64,000 bases of DNA from Paraburkholderia sp. FT54 (GCF_031585635.1 NZ_CP134196.1:1922001-1986000); one strand, 5' to 3'. Shown: positions 16,673 through 25,539, counted from the stretch's first letter. Program-made: numbers and translations. Notes: generated by a model not told the origin, from the letters alone.

Positions 16673-17200
16673 TCACGCAAGATCACGCCGCATAAACACC
16701 CGCTTCGATTCGTCGAGTCCTCGCGCGATATGCGCGTCGCGCCGTGCGATCAAAGCCGCGTCGAGTTCAGCTTCCCCGATATCGCGAAACCCGAGCCGTC
16801 GATAGTACGGCGCATTCCACGGCACCTCGCGAAAGGTCGACAGAATGAGTTGTTTGAGTCGTTGCCCGCGCGCAATTTGCGCGACCTGCTCGATCAGCGC
16901 CGCGCCGATACGCTGCCCCGCGTGCGAGGTGAGCACATCGAGTTCCTGCACGTAGATGCGCAAGGGTTGCGGCTCGAACATCACGAAACCGGCGCACATT
17001 GCTTCGGCACTCACGGCAACGATAACTTCCCGCGCCGCGATCTTGCGCTCGACGAGTTCCAGGTCCATGGGCGGCGCATCCGCTATACCCGCCATGTCGA
17101 CACTGAGGAAGCGCTGCCCCGCTTCGAATTCGATCGTGCGGATCGCGTTCGCATCGTGCGGTTCGGCAAAGCGGAAGGTGACAGCGGGAGCGTGTTCCAT
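16673..17200 (-). CDS. GNAT-family N-acetyltransferase
   Basis: From the ATG at 17200 the product is 175 residues. It has the GNAT core: a central strand LRIYVQELDVLTSHAGQRIG followed by AALIEQVAQIARGQ (the acetyl-CoA pyrophosphate loop, Q/R-x-x-G-x-G/A type) and a C-terminal WNAPYYRRLGFRDIGEAEL, where the Tyr is typical. It acetylates an amine of unknown identity in the cytoplasm. In-frame ATGs at 17260 and 17266 would add 20-22 residues; none of the candidates has a clear ribosome binding site. It is divergent from the DedA gene. Confidence 0.82.
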   Translation of the reverse strand: MEHAPAVTFRFAEPHDANAIRTIEFEAGQRFLSVDMAGIADAPPMDLELVERKIAAREVIVAVSAEAMCAGFVMFEPQPLRIYVQELDVLTSHAGQRIGAALIEQVAQIARGQRLKQLILSTFREVPWNAPYYRRLGFRDIGEAELDAALIARRDAHIARGLDESKRVFMRRDLA

Positions 17201-17338
17201 GGGCGTTTCGGTAGGTTTGTGCTGATGGTTATTCTCGACGACAGGCCCCGATATTGACATCGCCATCGAGAAATACACAAGTGAGCGCGCCGCAGCGGGA
17301 CTAAACTGCTGAAGTTCCGAATTCCCCTTTGACCCAAG

Positions 17339-17986
17339 ATGGATCTGATGCATGTGCTGCAGGTCGCCCTGCACTTCGACCAGCACCTGAGCGGCCTGAT
17401 CGTGCAATACGGCACTGCCGTCTACGCGATGCTGTTTCTGGTCGTGTTCGTCGAGATTGGTTTCCTGCCGCTGTTCTTCCTGCCCGGCGATCCGCTGATT
17501 TTCATTTGCGGCGGTCTCGCGGCCACGGGTGCGCTGAACGTCTGGCTCGTGATTCCGGTGCTGTTCGCCGCGACGGTGGCCGGCAGTATCGTCGACTATT
17601 CGATCGGGCGGGCGATCGGCGAAAAAGTCTATACCGCCGACTATCGCTGGCTCGACAAGAACGCGCTGCGCAAAGCCCACGCGTTTTACGAAGCGCGCGG
17701 CGGACTGACCTTCCTGCTGTCGCCGTTCATCGCCGTGGTGCGCACCTTCGCGCCGTTCGCCGCGGGCGTTTCGCGCATGACGTTCGCGCGTTTCGTATCG
17801 TTCGTCACCGCGGGCGCGGCGCTGTGGATCGTGTCGCTGGTGGCGGCCGGCTATCTGTTCGGCAACGTGCCGCTGGTGCGCGATCACATGAGTTCGATCG
17901 TGCTGCTGGGCGTCGCGCTCGGCGTCGGCTCGCTGCTCGTGAGCGCCGTGTGGCGCTTCGTCAACCGGCGCCTGCGCGCGCACTGA
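17339..17986 (+). CDS. DedA-family inner-membrane protein
   Basis: The 215-residue protein has the DedA signature: an early hydrophobic helix (AMLFLVVFVEIGFLPLFFLP) followed by the re-entrant GDPLIF segment and G-x-x-x-D-YSIGRAIGE. Later come FYEARGGLTFLLSPFIAVVR with the conserved Arg, and the GVSRM motif. DedA proteins maintain membrane potential and recycle the C55 lipid carrier or other lipids. The ATG at 17339 follows a weak A/G-rich element. A LysE remnant follows 17 bp downstream. Confidence 0.9.
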   Translation: MDLMHVLQVALHFDQHLSGLIVQYGTAVYAMLFLVVFVEIGFLPLFFLPGDPLIFICGGLAATGALNVWLVIPVLFAATVAGSIVDYSIGRAIGEKVYTADYRWLDKNALRKAHAFYEARGGLTFLLSPFIAVVRTFAPFAAGVSRMTFARFVSFVTAGAALWIVSLVAAGYLFGNVPLVRDHMSSIVLLGVALGVGSLLVSAVWRFVNRRLRAH

Positions 17987-18003
17987 AATTCGTGGACAGC
18001 GTC

Positions 18004-18234
18004 ATGACGCTGTCCGCCTTGCTCGTTTTCGCCCTCGCGCTGATCGTCGGGGTCGGCACGCCGGGACCGGGCATCGGCGCGCTGGTGGCGCGCGTGCTGA
18101 TTTATGGCTTTCGCGACGTGCTGCCCTTTCTCGCCATCATATGGCTGCTCACCACGCGGCGTGCCGTAAAGATCGCCAACCGCGCGAGCGCGACTGTGAT
18201 GGCGGGCGTCGCGGCCGCGATCGCCACGCGCTGA
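18004..18234 (+). pseudogene. LysE/RhtB-family exporter remnant with internal deletion
   Basis: The 76-codon frame joins an intact LysE/RhtB N-terminus (FALALIVGVGTPGPGIGALV, with the conserved TPGP, then FRDVLPFLA) directly to a C-terminus (RRAVKIANRASATVMAGVAA) that normally lies about 120-130 residues further on. Family members are about 205 residues with six helices; only the first and last parts remain, in frame. A functional exporter is not expected. Confidence 0.75.
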
Positions 18235-18256
18235 GCACTCACAGACCCGCTCGCGC

Positions 18257-18754
18257 TCAGCCAGCCGGCGCCGACGCCTGCACCGCGGTTCGCAGCGAAG
18301 CCAGCAACGCCTGCCACCATTCGCCGTGCCGCAGCAGAAAGGCGCGATCGGGGAAATGGTGACGCGCCACATGGTCCTGCGGCACGGTATCCCAGCCGCG
18401 ATGCTCGACGGTCACCCGCGTTTCGTCGCCCACCGCTTCGAAGCGCACTTCGACATGCGTGTGCTGCGCGTCGGCGAAACTGGCCTGACGCCAGCCGAAG
18501 GCGAGTCGCGCGCCCGGTTCCCAGGTCGTGACGCGGCCAATCTCGAAGACGCTGCCGTCCGCCTGCGTCTCGATCAGGCGTCCCTGCCCGCCCGCTTGCG
18601 CAGCGGGTTCGAACGACAACACGCCGGCGCCTTGCGGCGTGAACTGAAAGAGCCCATTGGGCCGCCACCATGCGCCGATCTCGCGCGTGAAAACGTCGAA
18701 CGCGCGTTGCGGCGAGGCAGCCACGCGCAACGACACCTGCACGCGTGAACTCAT
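18257..18754 (-). CDS. SRPBCC/AHSA1-family protein
   Basis: This 165-residue START-like protein has the Bet v1/AHSA1 pattern: VQVSLRVAASPQRAFDVFTR at the start, IGAWWRP, GRVTTWEPGARLAFGWR in the middle and EVRFEAVGDETRVTVEHRGW. The family binds small hydrophobic ligands in a cavity. The ATG at 18754 overlaps the ArsR stop by 4 bp, so it is the last gene of a VOC-ArsR-SRPBCC operon. The ArsR-SRPBCC pairing is common and suggests that the SRPBCC protein is the response partner; no substrate is known. Confidence 0.85.
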   Translation of the reverse strand: MSSRVQVSLRVAASPQRAFDVFTREIGAWWRPNGLFQFTPQGAGVLSFEPAAQAGGQGRLIETQADGSVFEIGRVTTWEPGARLAFGWRQASFADAQHTHVEVRFEAVGDETRVTVEHRGWDTVPQDHVARHHFPDRAFLLRHGEWWQALLASLRTAVQASAPAG

Positions 18755-19089
18755 CCCTGTGCCTCCAGATGCGCCTTGAACGAAAGCAATTGCCCGGCCC
18801 ACAGAGCTTCAGTCTGTTCGAGCCATGTCTTCAGTTCGCTCATCGGCGCCGAGCGCAACACGTAGAGGCGCACGCGCGCGTCGACGCCGTCATGCGATTC
18901 TTCGATCAACTGGCTCGAGCGCAGCACACGCAAGTGCCGGCTCATTGCTTGAGGCGACAGGCCGGTGGCTTGCGCCAGTTCGCCGGCGCGCATCGGCTGA
19001 CGGCTGAGCAGATCGACTACCCGACGCCGGTTCGGATCGGCTAGCGCGGCCAGCGTGCGATCGAGCGAGGCGCTCGCAGGCTGGGTCAT
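18751..19089 (-). CDS. ArsR-family regulator
   Basis: The 112-residue winged helix-turn-helix protein starts with LDRTLAALADPNRRRVVDLL, continues with LAQATGLSPQAMSRHLRVLR as recognition helix, and has a wing around DGVDARVRLYVLR. It has no cysteine, so metal sensing through thiols is unlikely; this branch typically pairs with AHSA1 proteins. It lies 3 bp after the VOC gene and overlaps the SRPBCC gene. The inverted repeat at 19589-19604 upstream of the operon is its likely operator. Confidence 0.88.
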   Translation of the reverse strand: MTQPASASLDRTLAALADPNRRRVVDLLSRQPMRAGELAQATGLSPQAMSRHLRVLRSSQLIEESHDGVDARVRLYVLRSAPMSELKTWLEQTEALWAGQLLSFKAHLEAQG

Positions 19090-19092
19090 GCG

Positions 19093-19554
19093 CTACACCC
19101 ATCCTTCGATCTTCAGCCCGCTGACACGCTCGGCTTCCTCGCGCGACACGGCGCGAACCGTCTGGCCGAAGCTCCAGACATGCCCTTCCGGATCGCGGGC
19201 GGCGTAGACGCGGTCGCCGTAGAACTGGTCCTCCGGCTCGCGCGTAATCACCGCGCCCGCCGCGCGCGCGCGAGCGCAATGTTCGTCGATGCCGTCGCGC
19301 AATTGCACGTGCACCGACTGCGTATTCTTGCCGCCGATCGAAGCCGGACTAGCCGCGTTTTCCGACCATTCGCGGCAGATCATTACGTAGCTGTCGCCGA
19401 AACGCATTTCGGAGTGGCCCAACTGGCCTTCGTTGTCGGTGATGACCATCTGGCGCTCAAAACCGAAGGCCCGCTCGAGCCAGTCGAGCGCGGCGAACGG
19501 GTCCTTGTAGTACACCGCGGATCCCAACGAAGGACGATGAAGCGGCTCGCTCAT
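19093..19554 (-). CDS. VOC-family (PhnB-like glyoxalase) protein
   Basis: The 153-residue product has the glyoxalase/PhnB layout: VYYKDPFAALDWLERAFGFE in the first module and YGDRVYAARDPEGHVWSFGQ in the second, the EGHVW stretch being a strong VOC marker. It may bind a metal and act as a lyase, epimerase or resistance-type binding protein. AAAAGGAGG precedes the ATG at 19554. It is the first gene of an operon with an ArsR regulator and an SRPBCC protein, a trio found in many actinobacteria and proteobacteria with unclear function. Confidence 0.85.
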   Translation of the reverse strand: MSEPLHRPSLGSAVYYKDPFAALDWLERAFGFERQMVITDNEGQLGHSEMRFGDSYVMICREWSENAASPASIGGKNTQSVHVQLRDGIDEHCARARAAGAVITREPEDQFYGDRVYAARDPEGHVWSFGQTVRAVSREEAERVSGLKIEGWV

Positions 19555-19588
19555 GACTGCCTCCTTTTACAAACCATTCGGTTGATAT

Positions 19589-19604
19589 TTAACACTATAG
19601 TTAA
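19589..19604. promoter_or_regulatory. ArsR-type operator of the VOC-ArsR-SRPBCC operon
   Basis: TTAAC and GTTAA form a perfect 5-bp inverted repeat around ACTATA, 35 bp upstream of the VOC start codon. AT-rich TTAAC-N6-GTTAA sites are typical of ArsR regulators paired with AHSA1 proteins, so autorepression is likely. Confidence 0.6.
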
Positions 19605-19701
19605 GCAAATCGACAAAGCAAGGACGACATGACGAATCGTTAAATCCCCGTTGCACTGCCTCGTTTTGTTGACACCGGCCGGTTCATCAGGGGAAAGCAT
19701 C

Positions 19702-21255
19702 GTGCATGCTCCTAGACCTCATCGCGGATCTGCGCCTTCTCCCCATCTGATCGTGGTCAGGCCCATCGAACCGGCACGTCCGCAGCCCGTTGCGCCCTCG
19801 CCGACTCCGTCCTCGCTGGCGGAGGGCTTCGTGAAAGCGGCTGCTATCACGACCAGCCTGCGCACCATCTTCATGGATCTGCTGCTTCTCATCGGCGTCG
19901 GTCTTGCGGGGGCCATACTGTACAAGCTGGTCTGCGCTCACGAGACACTCATCGAAACAATCTCCGTTCCGGACGAACTGAGCAAAGCCGGCTATTCGGG
20001 CAGCGTGTTCCAGTCGCTCGTCGCGGACCACCTGATCCGCCTGGAACAGCGCGCGGCGGACGTGATACCGGCGTCTGCCAAGGAAGAAATCAAACTCGAT
20101 GCCGACATGCCGGACTTCTCCGTGCCGGGCACATCGGTTTCCGCGAAAACGATGCTGCAATACGTGCGCGAAACGCTGCCACTTCCAATCTCCACTATCA
20201 CAGGCAGCGTCACCAAAGTCGCGAACACGAAGGATCATTATGTTCTGCATCTGACTCTCGTGGAGCGCGGCGTCGTGTATCACTTCGACACGCCGGAAGG
20301 TCCGATCACCGATTTGGACAAGCACCTGGATGCACTGACCGAGGCGGTGCTGCAAAAACACAATCCTTATATCTACGCATCGTATAAGTCGGCTCAAGCG
20401 CAGGCACGCTGTTACTCGGGCAACGGTCCTTGCGACTTCTCCGAGGCGCAGCGAATTTTCTCCAGCATCGTCTATGCGGGTGACGACCAACCGGATTACA
20501 AATGGGCTTCCCTCGCCCTTTCCAAGATCGACGAGGCCTATCACGACTACAAAGGCGAAATCGAACAGGTCAGCGAGCTAGCCAGGAAATATCCTTCTTC
20601 ATGGAGCTTCTATAACTGGGGCGTCGCCCTCAGCGAGCTCGGTTGCCAGCGGATGGCAATCGGCGCGTTCGAGCAGGCGATCGCCAGGCAAGCTTCAGGC
20701 GAAGCGCCGTTCAATGCGGTCGGCCGCGCCTATCTGACGCTCGCCAAACATGAGCGAAACATTCATTCCGCCGCGGCCGTCAACGAATTGAAAAACGCTC
20801 GCGACAACTTTCTCGTCGCCATTCGCTTGAAACCGGACTATCAGGAAGCGCACGTGAATCTGGCGGAGTCGCTCCAGTTGCTCGACAAACCCGCCGATGC
20901 GCGTCGCGAATACAGTCTCGCGATCGAGATCGACCCGACTCATGCAGGCCTCGCCTATGCCAGGTATGCCGACATGTTTGCCGATCCGAAAAAGCGAGGC
21001 ACGCTGCTAGGCCTCGCGGATCGGACCGACAGGTCGCACGCCGAATGCCGCCGCACCAATTCGGCCTCGCTGCTCGAAGCGCTCGGTTGCAGCGTCGTTG
21101 CGCAACCGGAACCCGCGGCTATCGTGCAAACCAGCGCGCATGATGAACCGCAGACCGATGACACGCCGGCCCAGACGGCTGCGTGCCACGGCTATGCCGT
21201 CGAAGACCGGCTGCCTGACGCCTATTTGCTTGACCCAGTTGCCCTGTCACTGTAA
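19702..21255 (+). CDS. Membrane-anchored TPR protein of unknown function
   Basis: From the GTG at 19702 (preceded by AGGGGAAAG) the product is 517 residues. A Pro-rich cytoplasmic N-terminus of about 50 residues is followed by one membrane helix (about residues 56-76, DLLLLIGVGLAGAILYKLVC) and a large soluble part. TPR-like repeats occupy roughly residues 300-430 (YNWGVALSELGCQRMAIGAF; YLTLAKH; HVNLAESLQLLDKPADARRE). The middle region (residues 80-290) has no family I recognise. It is probably a scaffold for a membrane or periplasmic complex. It appears monocistronic, and a TTG at 19651 is a weaker alternative start. Confidence 0.7.
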   Translation: MHAPRPHRGSAPSPHLIVVRPIEPARPQPVAPSPTPSSLAEGFVKAAAITTSLRTIFMDLLLLIGVGLAGAILYKLVCAHETLIETISVPDELSKAGYSGSVFQSLVADHLIRLEQRAADVIPASAKEEIKLDADMPDFSVPGTSVSAKTMLQYVRETLPLPISTITGSVTKVANTKDHYVLHLTLVERGVVYHFDTPEGPITDLDKHLDALTEAVLQKHNPYIYASYKSAQAQARCYSGNGPCDFSEAQRIFSSIVYAGDDQPDYKWASLALSKIDEAYHDYKGEIEQVSELARKYPSSWSFYNWGVALSELGCQRMAIGAFEQAIARQASGEAPFNAVGRAYLTLAKHERNIHSAAAVNELKNARDNFLVAIRLKPDYQEAHVNLAESLQLLDKPADARREYSLAIEIDPTHAGLAYARYADMFADPKKRGTLLGLADRTDRSHAECRRTNSASLLEALGCSVVAQPEPAAIVQTSAHDEPQTDDTPAQTAACHGYAVEDRLPDAYLLDPVALSL

Positions 21256-21451
21256 GACCCACGCAACGCGCCTCGCCCTTCACTCACGATCCGCGATCCA
21301 GCGCTGCTTGCGTTCGAGGCATTCGAGCGCCATCCCGAACATTTCTGACGGCGCAACGCCATGCGATCCAACCGCAGCGTCCGTCACCCGACGCTTCGCC
21401 CTCCTTTCATTCTCCCCACGTCGCCTCCCGCACCTTGACGCCAACCAGATA

Positions 21452-21477
21452 CGAAGGTAACCTTCTCAGGTAACCTT
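21452..21477. promoter_or_regulatory. Tandem GGTAACCTTC repeats, likely MarR operator
   Basis: GGTAACCTTC occurs at 21455-21464 and 21468-21477, and GAAGG-N3-CCTTC (21452-21464) is an inverted repeat. The array sits 15 bp before the MarR start codon, over the expected promoter, so autoregulation by the MarR protein is likely. Confidence 0.5.
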
Positions 21478-21492
21478 CATATTTGTCATAGC

Positions 21493-21945
21493 ATGAGCAA
21501 GAGCGACCTACCGGCCGATACCGAAACCCTGCACGCCATGGCGGAAGACCTGCGCGTGCTGGTGGGCAAACTGCGCCGCCGTTTGCGCGAAGAATCGCAC
21601 CTAGGCGATTTCACCCCTTCACAGGTGCAGGTCCTCGGCTTGCTGGAGCGCGAGGGTCCGGCAACGGTCACCGCGCTCGCGCGCGCTCACGGCATGCGTC
21701 CGCAATCCATGGGCGAGACGCTTTCGGTTCTGAAAGCCGCCGGCCTCGTCAGCGGCGCGCCCGATCCGAACGACGGCCGGCAAACGGTCCTCTCGCTCAC
21801 ACCCGCCTTTCGCAAGAAGATCAAGGCAAGCCGTGCGGCGCGCGAAGACTGGCTGTTTCGCACCATCCAGACGCGCTTCTCGACGGCCGAGCAACGGCAA
21901 CTCGCTACCGGCGTCGATTTACTCAAACGCCTCATCGACTCGTAA
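21493..21945 (+). CDS. MarR-family regulator
   Basis: The 150-residue protein has a MarR winged helix-turn-helix: LGDFTPSQVQVLGLLEREGP, then ATVTALARAHGMRPQSMGET as recognition helix, and the beta-wing APDPNDGRQTVLSLT. It is the first gene of a unit with an isochorismatase-like hydrolase (16 bp downstream) and an MFS exporter, which it probably represses. The repeats just upstream of the ATG are the candidate binding sites. The ligand is likely a phenolic or drug-like compound exported by the MFS protein, which is inference. Confidence 0.88.
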   Translation: MSKSDLPADTETLHAMAEDLRVLVGKLRRRLREESHLGDFTPSQVQVLGLLEREGPATVTALARAHGMRPQSMGETLSVLKAAGLVSGAPDPNDGRQTVLSLTPAFRKKIKASRAAREDWLFRTIQTRFSTAEQRQLATGVDLLKRLIDS

Positions 21946-21961
21946 CTCCCAGGAGCATCTC

Positions 21962-22525
21962 ATGGCACTCACCACGCTCGACGCGAAGACCGCACTAATC
22001 GTCATCGATTTGCAGCAAGGCATCGTCGCGCTGCCCACCGCGCATCCCACCGGCGAAGTCGTCAAGCGCTCTACTGTGATCGCCGACGCGTTTCGCCGCC
22101 ACGGCCTGCCCGTGGTGCTCGTCAACGTGGCCGGCGGCGCGCCGGGCCGCGCGGAACAGGCGCGCCACAGCGGCGATTTCCCCGCCGGCTTCGCCGACCT
22201 CGTGCCGGAACTGAACGCGCAGCCGTCGGATCATCGGGTCACCAAGCGCACCTGGGGCGCATTCACGAACACCGATCTCGAAGCGTATCTTCGCGAGCAA
22301 GGCGTCACGCAAGTGGTGCTGGTGGGCGTGTCGACCAGCATCGGCGTCGAATCCACCGCGCGCTACGCAAACGAATTCGGCTTTAACGTCACGCTCGTCG
22401 TCGACGCCATGACCGACCTCAATGCGGACGCTCACGCCAACAGCATCGCGCGCATCTTCCCGCGTCTCGGCGAGACCGGCACGACGCAGGAACTCCTCGA
22501 GTTGCTCGAGCGCTCGCGCGCATGA
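21962..22525 (+). CDS. Isochorismatase-family hydrolase lacking the usual catalytic cysteine
   Basis: This 187-residue protein has the cysteine-hydrolase/isochorismatase fold: TALIVIDLQQGIV with the first catalytic Asp near residue 17, VTKRTWGAFTNTDLEAYLR with the Lys, and VVLVGVSTSIGVESTARYAN. Where nicotinamidase-type relatives have Cys (T-x-x-C-V), this one has Gly. It may therefore be an isochorismatase-type vinyl-ether hydrolase or a cysteine-independent subfamily rather than an amidase. The ATG at 21962 follows AGGAG. It is translated in tandem with the MarR gene. Confidence 0.82.
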   Translation: MALTTLDAKTALIVIDLQQGIVALPTAHPTGEVVKRSTVIADAFRRHGLPVVLVNVAGGAPGRAEQARHSGDFPAGFADLVPELNAQPSDHRVTKRTWGAFTNTDLEAYLREQGVTQVVLVGVSTSIGVESTARYANEFGFNVTLVVDAMTDLNADAHANSIARIFPRLGETGTTQELLELLERSRA

Positions 22526-22589
22526 TCCCGATGTCGAACGCACCGTGCAGCTTGCGCGTCGGCCTCATCCTCCAGATGGAAACAGTCCG

Positions 22590-23930
22590 GTGAAAGGCAC
22601 CTTCCGTTCGCTGCGCAATTTCAATTACCGGGTTTGGGCGAGTGGCGCGATCGTCTCCAACATCGGCACGTGGATGCAGCGCACGGCGCAAGACTGGCTC
22701 GTCCTCACGGAACTCACGCGTCACAATGCGACCTCCGTGGGGATCGTCATGTCGCTGCAGTTCGGCCCGCAAATGCTGCTGTTGCCGCTCACCGGTTATG
22801 CAGCCGATCACTTCGACCGTCGCAAGCTGCTGTTCGCCACTCAGGCAGCCATGGGTACTTGCGCACTGGGCCTAGGCATTCTCACCGTCACCGGGCTCGT
22901 GCAGTTGTGGCACGTCTATGTGTTCGCGGGACTGCTCGGCTGCGTCACCGCTTTCGACTCGCCGGCACGCCAGACCTTCGTGTCGGATCTGGTCGGCGAG
23001 GACGATCTGTCGAACGCCGTTGGACTGAATTCCACCTCGTTCAACGCGGCGCGCATGATCGGGCCCGCGGTCGCCGGTCTGCTGATCGCTTCGGTGGGCA
23101 CCGGCTGGGTATTTCTGATCAACGGGCTTTCTTTTGTCGCCGTACTCGGTTCGCTGCACATGCTGCGGTTGAACGAACTGCATCTGAAGCCTCGCGCGGT
23201 GCGCTCACGCGGCAGTTTCGTGGAAGGTTTCAAGTATGTGTGGAAGCGTCCCGATCTGAAGGCCGCGCTGTTGATGCTGTTCCTGATCGGCACGTTCGGC
23301 CTGAATTTTCCGATCTTCATCTCGACGATGTCGGTCACTGCGTTCCATGCGGGCGCGAGCGAATACGGCGTACTGAGTTCGACCATGGCGATCGGCTCCG
23401 TGACCGGCGCGCTGCTCGCCGCGCGCCGGGCGAAACCGCGCATGGCGTTGCTGCTCGGCGCGGCGTCCGTGTTCGGCGTCGGTTGCACAGTGGCGTCGTT
23501 GATGCCGACCTCCGTGCTGTTCGGCATCGCCCTGGTGGTGATCGGCGTGTCGACGCAAACTTTCACGACGTCCACGAACAGTCTCGTGCAACTCACTACC
23601 GACCCCGTCATGCGCGGCCGGGTGATCGCGATTCTGCTGGCCATCGCATTGGGCGGCACGCCGCTCGGCGCGCCGGTCGTGGGCTGGGTCGCGGACCGTT
23701 TTGGCCCGCGCTGGGCCCTCGGCGTCGGCGCGGCATCGGGTTTCGCGGCGGCGGTCGTCGGCCTGCTCTACCTGGTGAAGTATCGCCAGTTGCGCGTCTA
23801 TATGGAGGGCGGGCGTCTGCGTTACAGCGTCGACGATCCGCGTCAGGCGCCTGCTTACCTCAGCCCCGCAGTCGCCGTGCAAAACGCCGTGTTGAGCGAA
23901 GCGGAAGAAGATTCGTCTGCGGGCGTCTAA
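22590..23930 (+). CDS. MFS exporter (EntS-like)
   Basis: The 446-residue protein has about twelve hydrophobic helices and the markers of the MFS_3/EntS exporter branch: FNYRVWASGAIVSNIGTWMQ with RTAQDWLVLT, AFDSPARQTFVSDLVGEDDL, and GPAVAGLLI. Such exporters extrude siderophores or drugs by proton antiport. The GTG at 22590 begins the region matching the family; upstream codons in the frame are not conserved-looking. It lies 64 bp after the hydrolase gene in the MarR-controlled unit and ends at a bidirectional hairpin. Confidence 0.85.
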   Translation: MKGTFRSLRNFNYRVWASGAIVSNIGTWMQRTAQDWLVLTELTRHNATSVGIVMSLQFGPQMLLLPLTGYAADHFDRRKLLFATQAAMGTCALGLGILTVTGLVQLWHVYVFAGLLGCVTAFDSPARQTFVSDLVGEDDLSNAVGLNSTSFNAARMIGPAVAGLLIASVGTGWVFLINGLSFVAVLGSLHMLRLNELHLKPRAVRSRGSFVEGFKYVWKRPDLKAALLMLFLIGTFGLNFPIFISTMSVTAFHAGASEYGVLSSTMAIGSVTGALLAARRAKPRMALLLGAASVFGVGCTVASLMPTSVLFGIALVVIGVSTQTFTTSTNSLVQLTTDPVMRGRVIAILLAIALGGTPLGAPVVGWVADRFGPRWALGVGAASGFAAAVVGLLYLVKYRQLRVYMEGGRLRYSVDDPRQAPAYLSPAVAVQNAVLSEAEEDSSAGV

Positions 23931-23954
23931 AGGACCGTTGCCGCGCCCGCATAC

Positions 23955-23988
23955 AAAAAAGGCGCGCCTTGAATTCAGGCGCGGCTTT
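23955..23988. terminator. Bidirectional hairpin between MFS and mmsA genes
   Basis: CGCGCCT (23963-23969) and AGGCGCG (23977-23983) form a stem around TGAATTC. Six A residues on the left (T residues for the minus strand) fit termination of mmsA; a short TTT follows on the right for the plus strand. The two genes converge here. Confidence 0.7.
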
Positions 23989-24015
23989 CTCAGTGCAACA
24001 GTTCCGTCGAATAAC

Positions 24016-25539
24016 TTACTTCGCCACCGGCATCGTAAATTCAGCCCCCTTGGCGATGCTATCCGGCCAACGCTGCATGATGCTCTTGTAGCGCGTATAG
24101 AAGCGCACGCCTTCTTCGCCGTAAGCGTGATGGTCGCCGAATAGCGAACGCTTCCAGCCGCCGAACGAATGCCATGCCATCGGCACCGGAATCGGCACGT
24201 TGATGCCGACCATGCCTACCTGAATCTGCCGGCCAAACGCGCGCGCCACACCGCCGTCCGACGTGAAGAGCGACACGCCGTTGCCGAACTCGTGCGCGTT
24301 GATCAACTCCACGGCGCTCGCGAAATCGGGCACCCGCACCACCGCCAGCACCGGGCCGAAGATCTCTTCCTTGTAGATCTTCATTTGCGTGCCGACATTG
24401 TCGAACAACGTACCGCCGACAAAAAAGCCTTCCTCGCTCGCCACCGGATGCGCGCGGCCGTCGACGATCAGCTTCGCGCCTTCGGCCTCGCCCGAGGCGA
24501 TATAACCCGTCACCTTGGCCTTATGTTCGGCGGTAACCAACGGGCCCATTTCGGCGTCGAGATGTTCACCGTTCTTGATCACGAGGGATTTGACGCGCGG
24601 CACCAGTTTCTCGATCAGCTGGTCGGCCACGTTGCCGACCGCCACCGCGACCGAGATCGCCATGCAGCGCTCGCCCGCCGAACCGTAGGCCGCGCCGATC
24701 AGCGCGTCGACGGCCTGGTCCAGATCGGCGTCCGGCATCACCACCAGATGATTCTTCGCGCCGCCGAGCGCCTGCACGCGCTTGCCGCGCTTCGACGCTT
24801 CCGTATGAATGTATTCGGCGATCGGCGTCGAGCCCACGAACGACAGCGCCGCGACGTCCGGGTGATCGATCAGCGCATCCACGGCCACCTTGTCGCCGTT
24901 GACGACGTTGAACACGCCGTCCGGCAGACCGGCTTCCTTCAGCAACTCGGCAATGCGCAGCGACGCCGACGGGTCACGCTCCGACGGCTTCAGCACGAAC
25001 GTGTTGCCGCAGGCGAGCGCGACCGGGAACATCCACATCGGCACCATGACCGGGAAGTTGAACGGCGTGATGCCCGCGACCACGCCCAGCGCCTGGCGCA
25101 AATTCCAGTTGTCGATGCCGCCGCCGATCTGGTCGGTGAAATCGGTCTTCAGCAGGTTCGGAATGCCGCACGCGAACTCGACCACTTCGATACCGCGCAC
25201 CACTTCGCCTTGCGCATCCGTGAACACCTTGCCGTGTTCGCGTGTGATCAGCATCGCCAGTTCGTCGTGATGCTGGTTCAGCAACTCCTTGAACCTGAAC
25301 AGAATGCGCGCGCGCTTGATCGGCGCGGTTTCGCTCCAGGCGGGAAAGGCGGCCTTGGCGGCCTGCACCGCCGCATCCACTTCCTCGACCGACGCCAGCG
25401 CGACCGAACCGGTCACCTTGCCGGTGGCGGGATTGAACACGTCCTTGAAGCGGCCGCTGGTCGCCGTGGCCGGCGCGCCGCCGATGTAGTGACCCAACTG
25501 CTGCACCGACAGCTTCGCTTGTTCGTTCACTGCATTCAT
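24016..25539 (-). CDS. mmsA: CoA-acylating methylmalonate-semialdehyde dehydrogenase
   Basis: The 507-residue product is an aldehyde dehydrogenase of the MmsA type: [20 protein letters not shown] in the NAD fold, [20 protein letters not shown], the catalytic loop [14 protein letters not shown] with Cys near residue 290, and a C-terminal [20 protein letters not shown]. It converts methylmalonate semialdehyde to propionyl-CoA (and malonate semialdehyde to acetyl-CoA) in valine and myo-inositol breakdown. The ATG at 25539 follows GAGGTAA; an upstream in-frame start at 25581 is not needed. No mmsB or ivd genes are adjacent, so it stands alone behind a repeat-rich promoter. Confidence 0.93.
   Translation of the reverse strand: MNAVNEQAKLSVQQLGHYIGGAPATATSGRFKDVFNPATGKVTGSVALASVEEVDAAVQAAKAAFPAWSETAPIKRARILFRFKELLNQHHDELAMLITREHGKVFTDAQGEVVRGIEVVEFACGIPNLLKTDFTDQIGGGIDNWNLRQALGVVAGITPFNFPVMVPMWMFPVALACGNTFVLKPSERDPSASLRIAELLKEAGLPDGVFNVVNGDKVAVDALIDHPDVAALSFVGSTPIAEYIHTEASKRGKRVQALGGAKNHLVVMPDADLDQAVDALIGAAYGSAGERCMAISVAVAVGNVADQLIEKLVPRVKSLVIKNGEHLDAEMGPLVTAEHKAKVTGYIASGEAEGAKLIVDGRAHPVASEEGFFVGGTLFDNVGTQMKIYKEEIFGPVLAVVRVPDFASAVELINAHEFGNGVSLFTSDGGVARAFGRQIQVGMVGINVPIPVPMAWHSFGGWKRSLFGDHHAYGEEGVRFYTRYKSIMQRWPDSIAKGAEFTMPVAK

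Noticed and set aside
17201..17983. Upstream extension of the GNAT frame to 17983
   Set aside because: The added 261 codons lie antisense to the DedA gene and are Arg/His-rich; GNAT similarity starts only near 17200.
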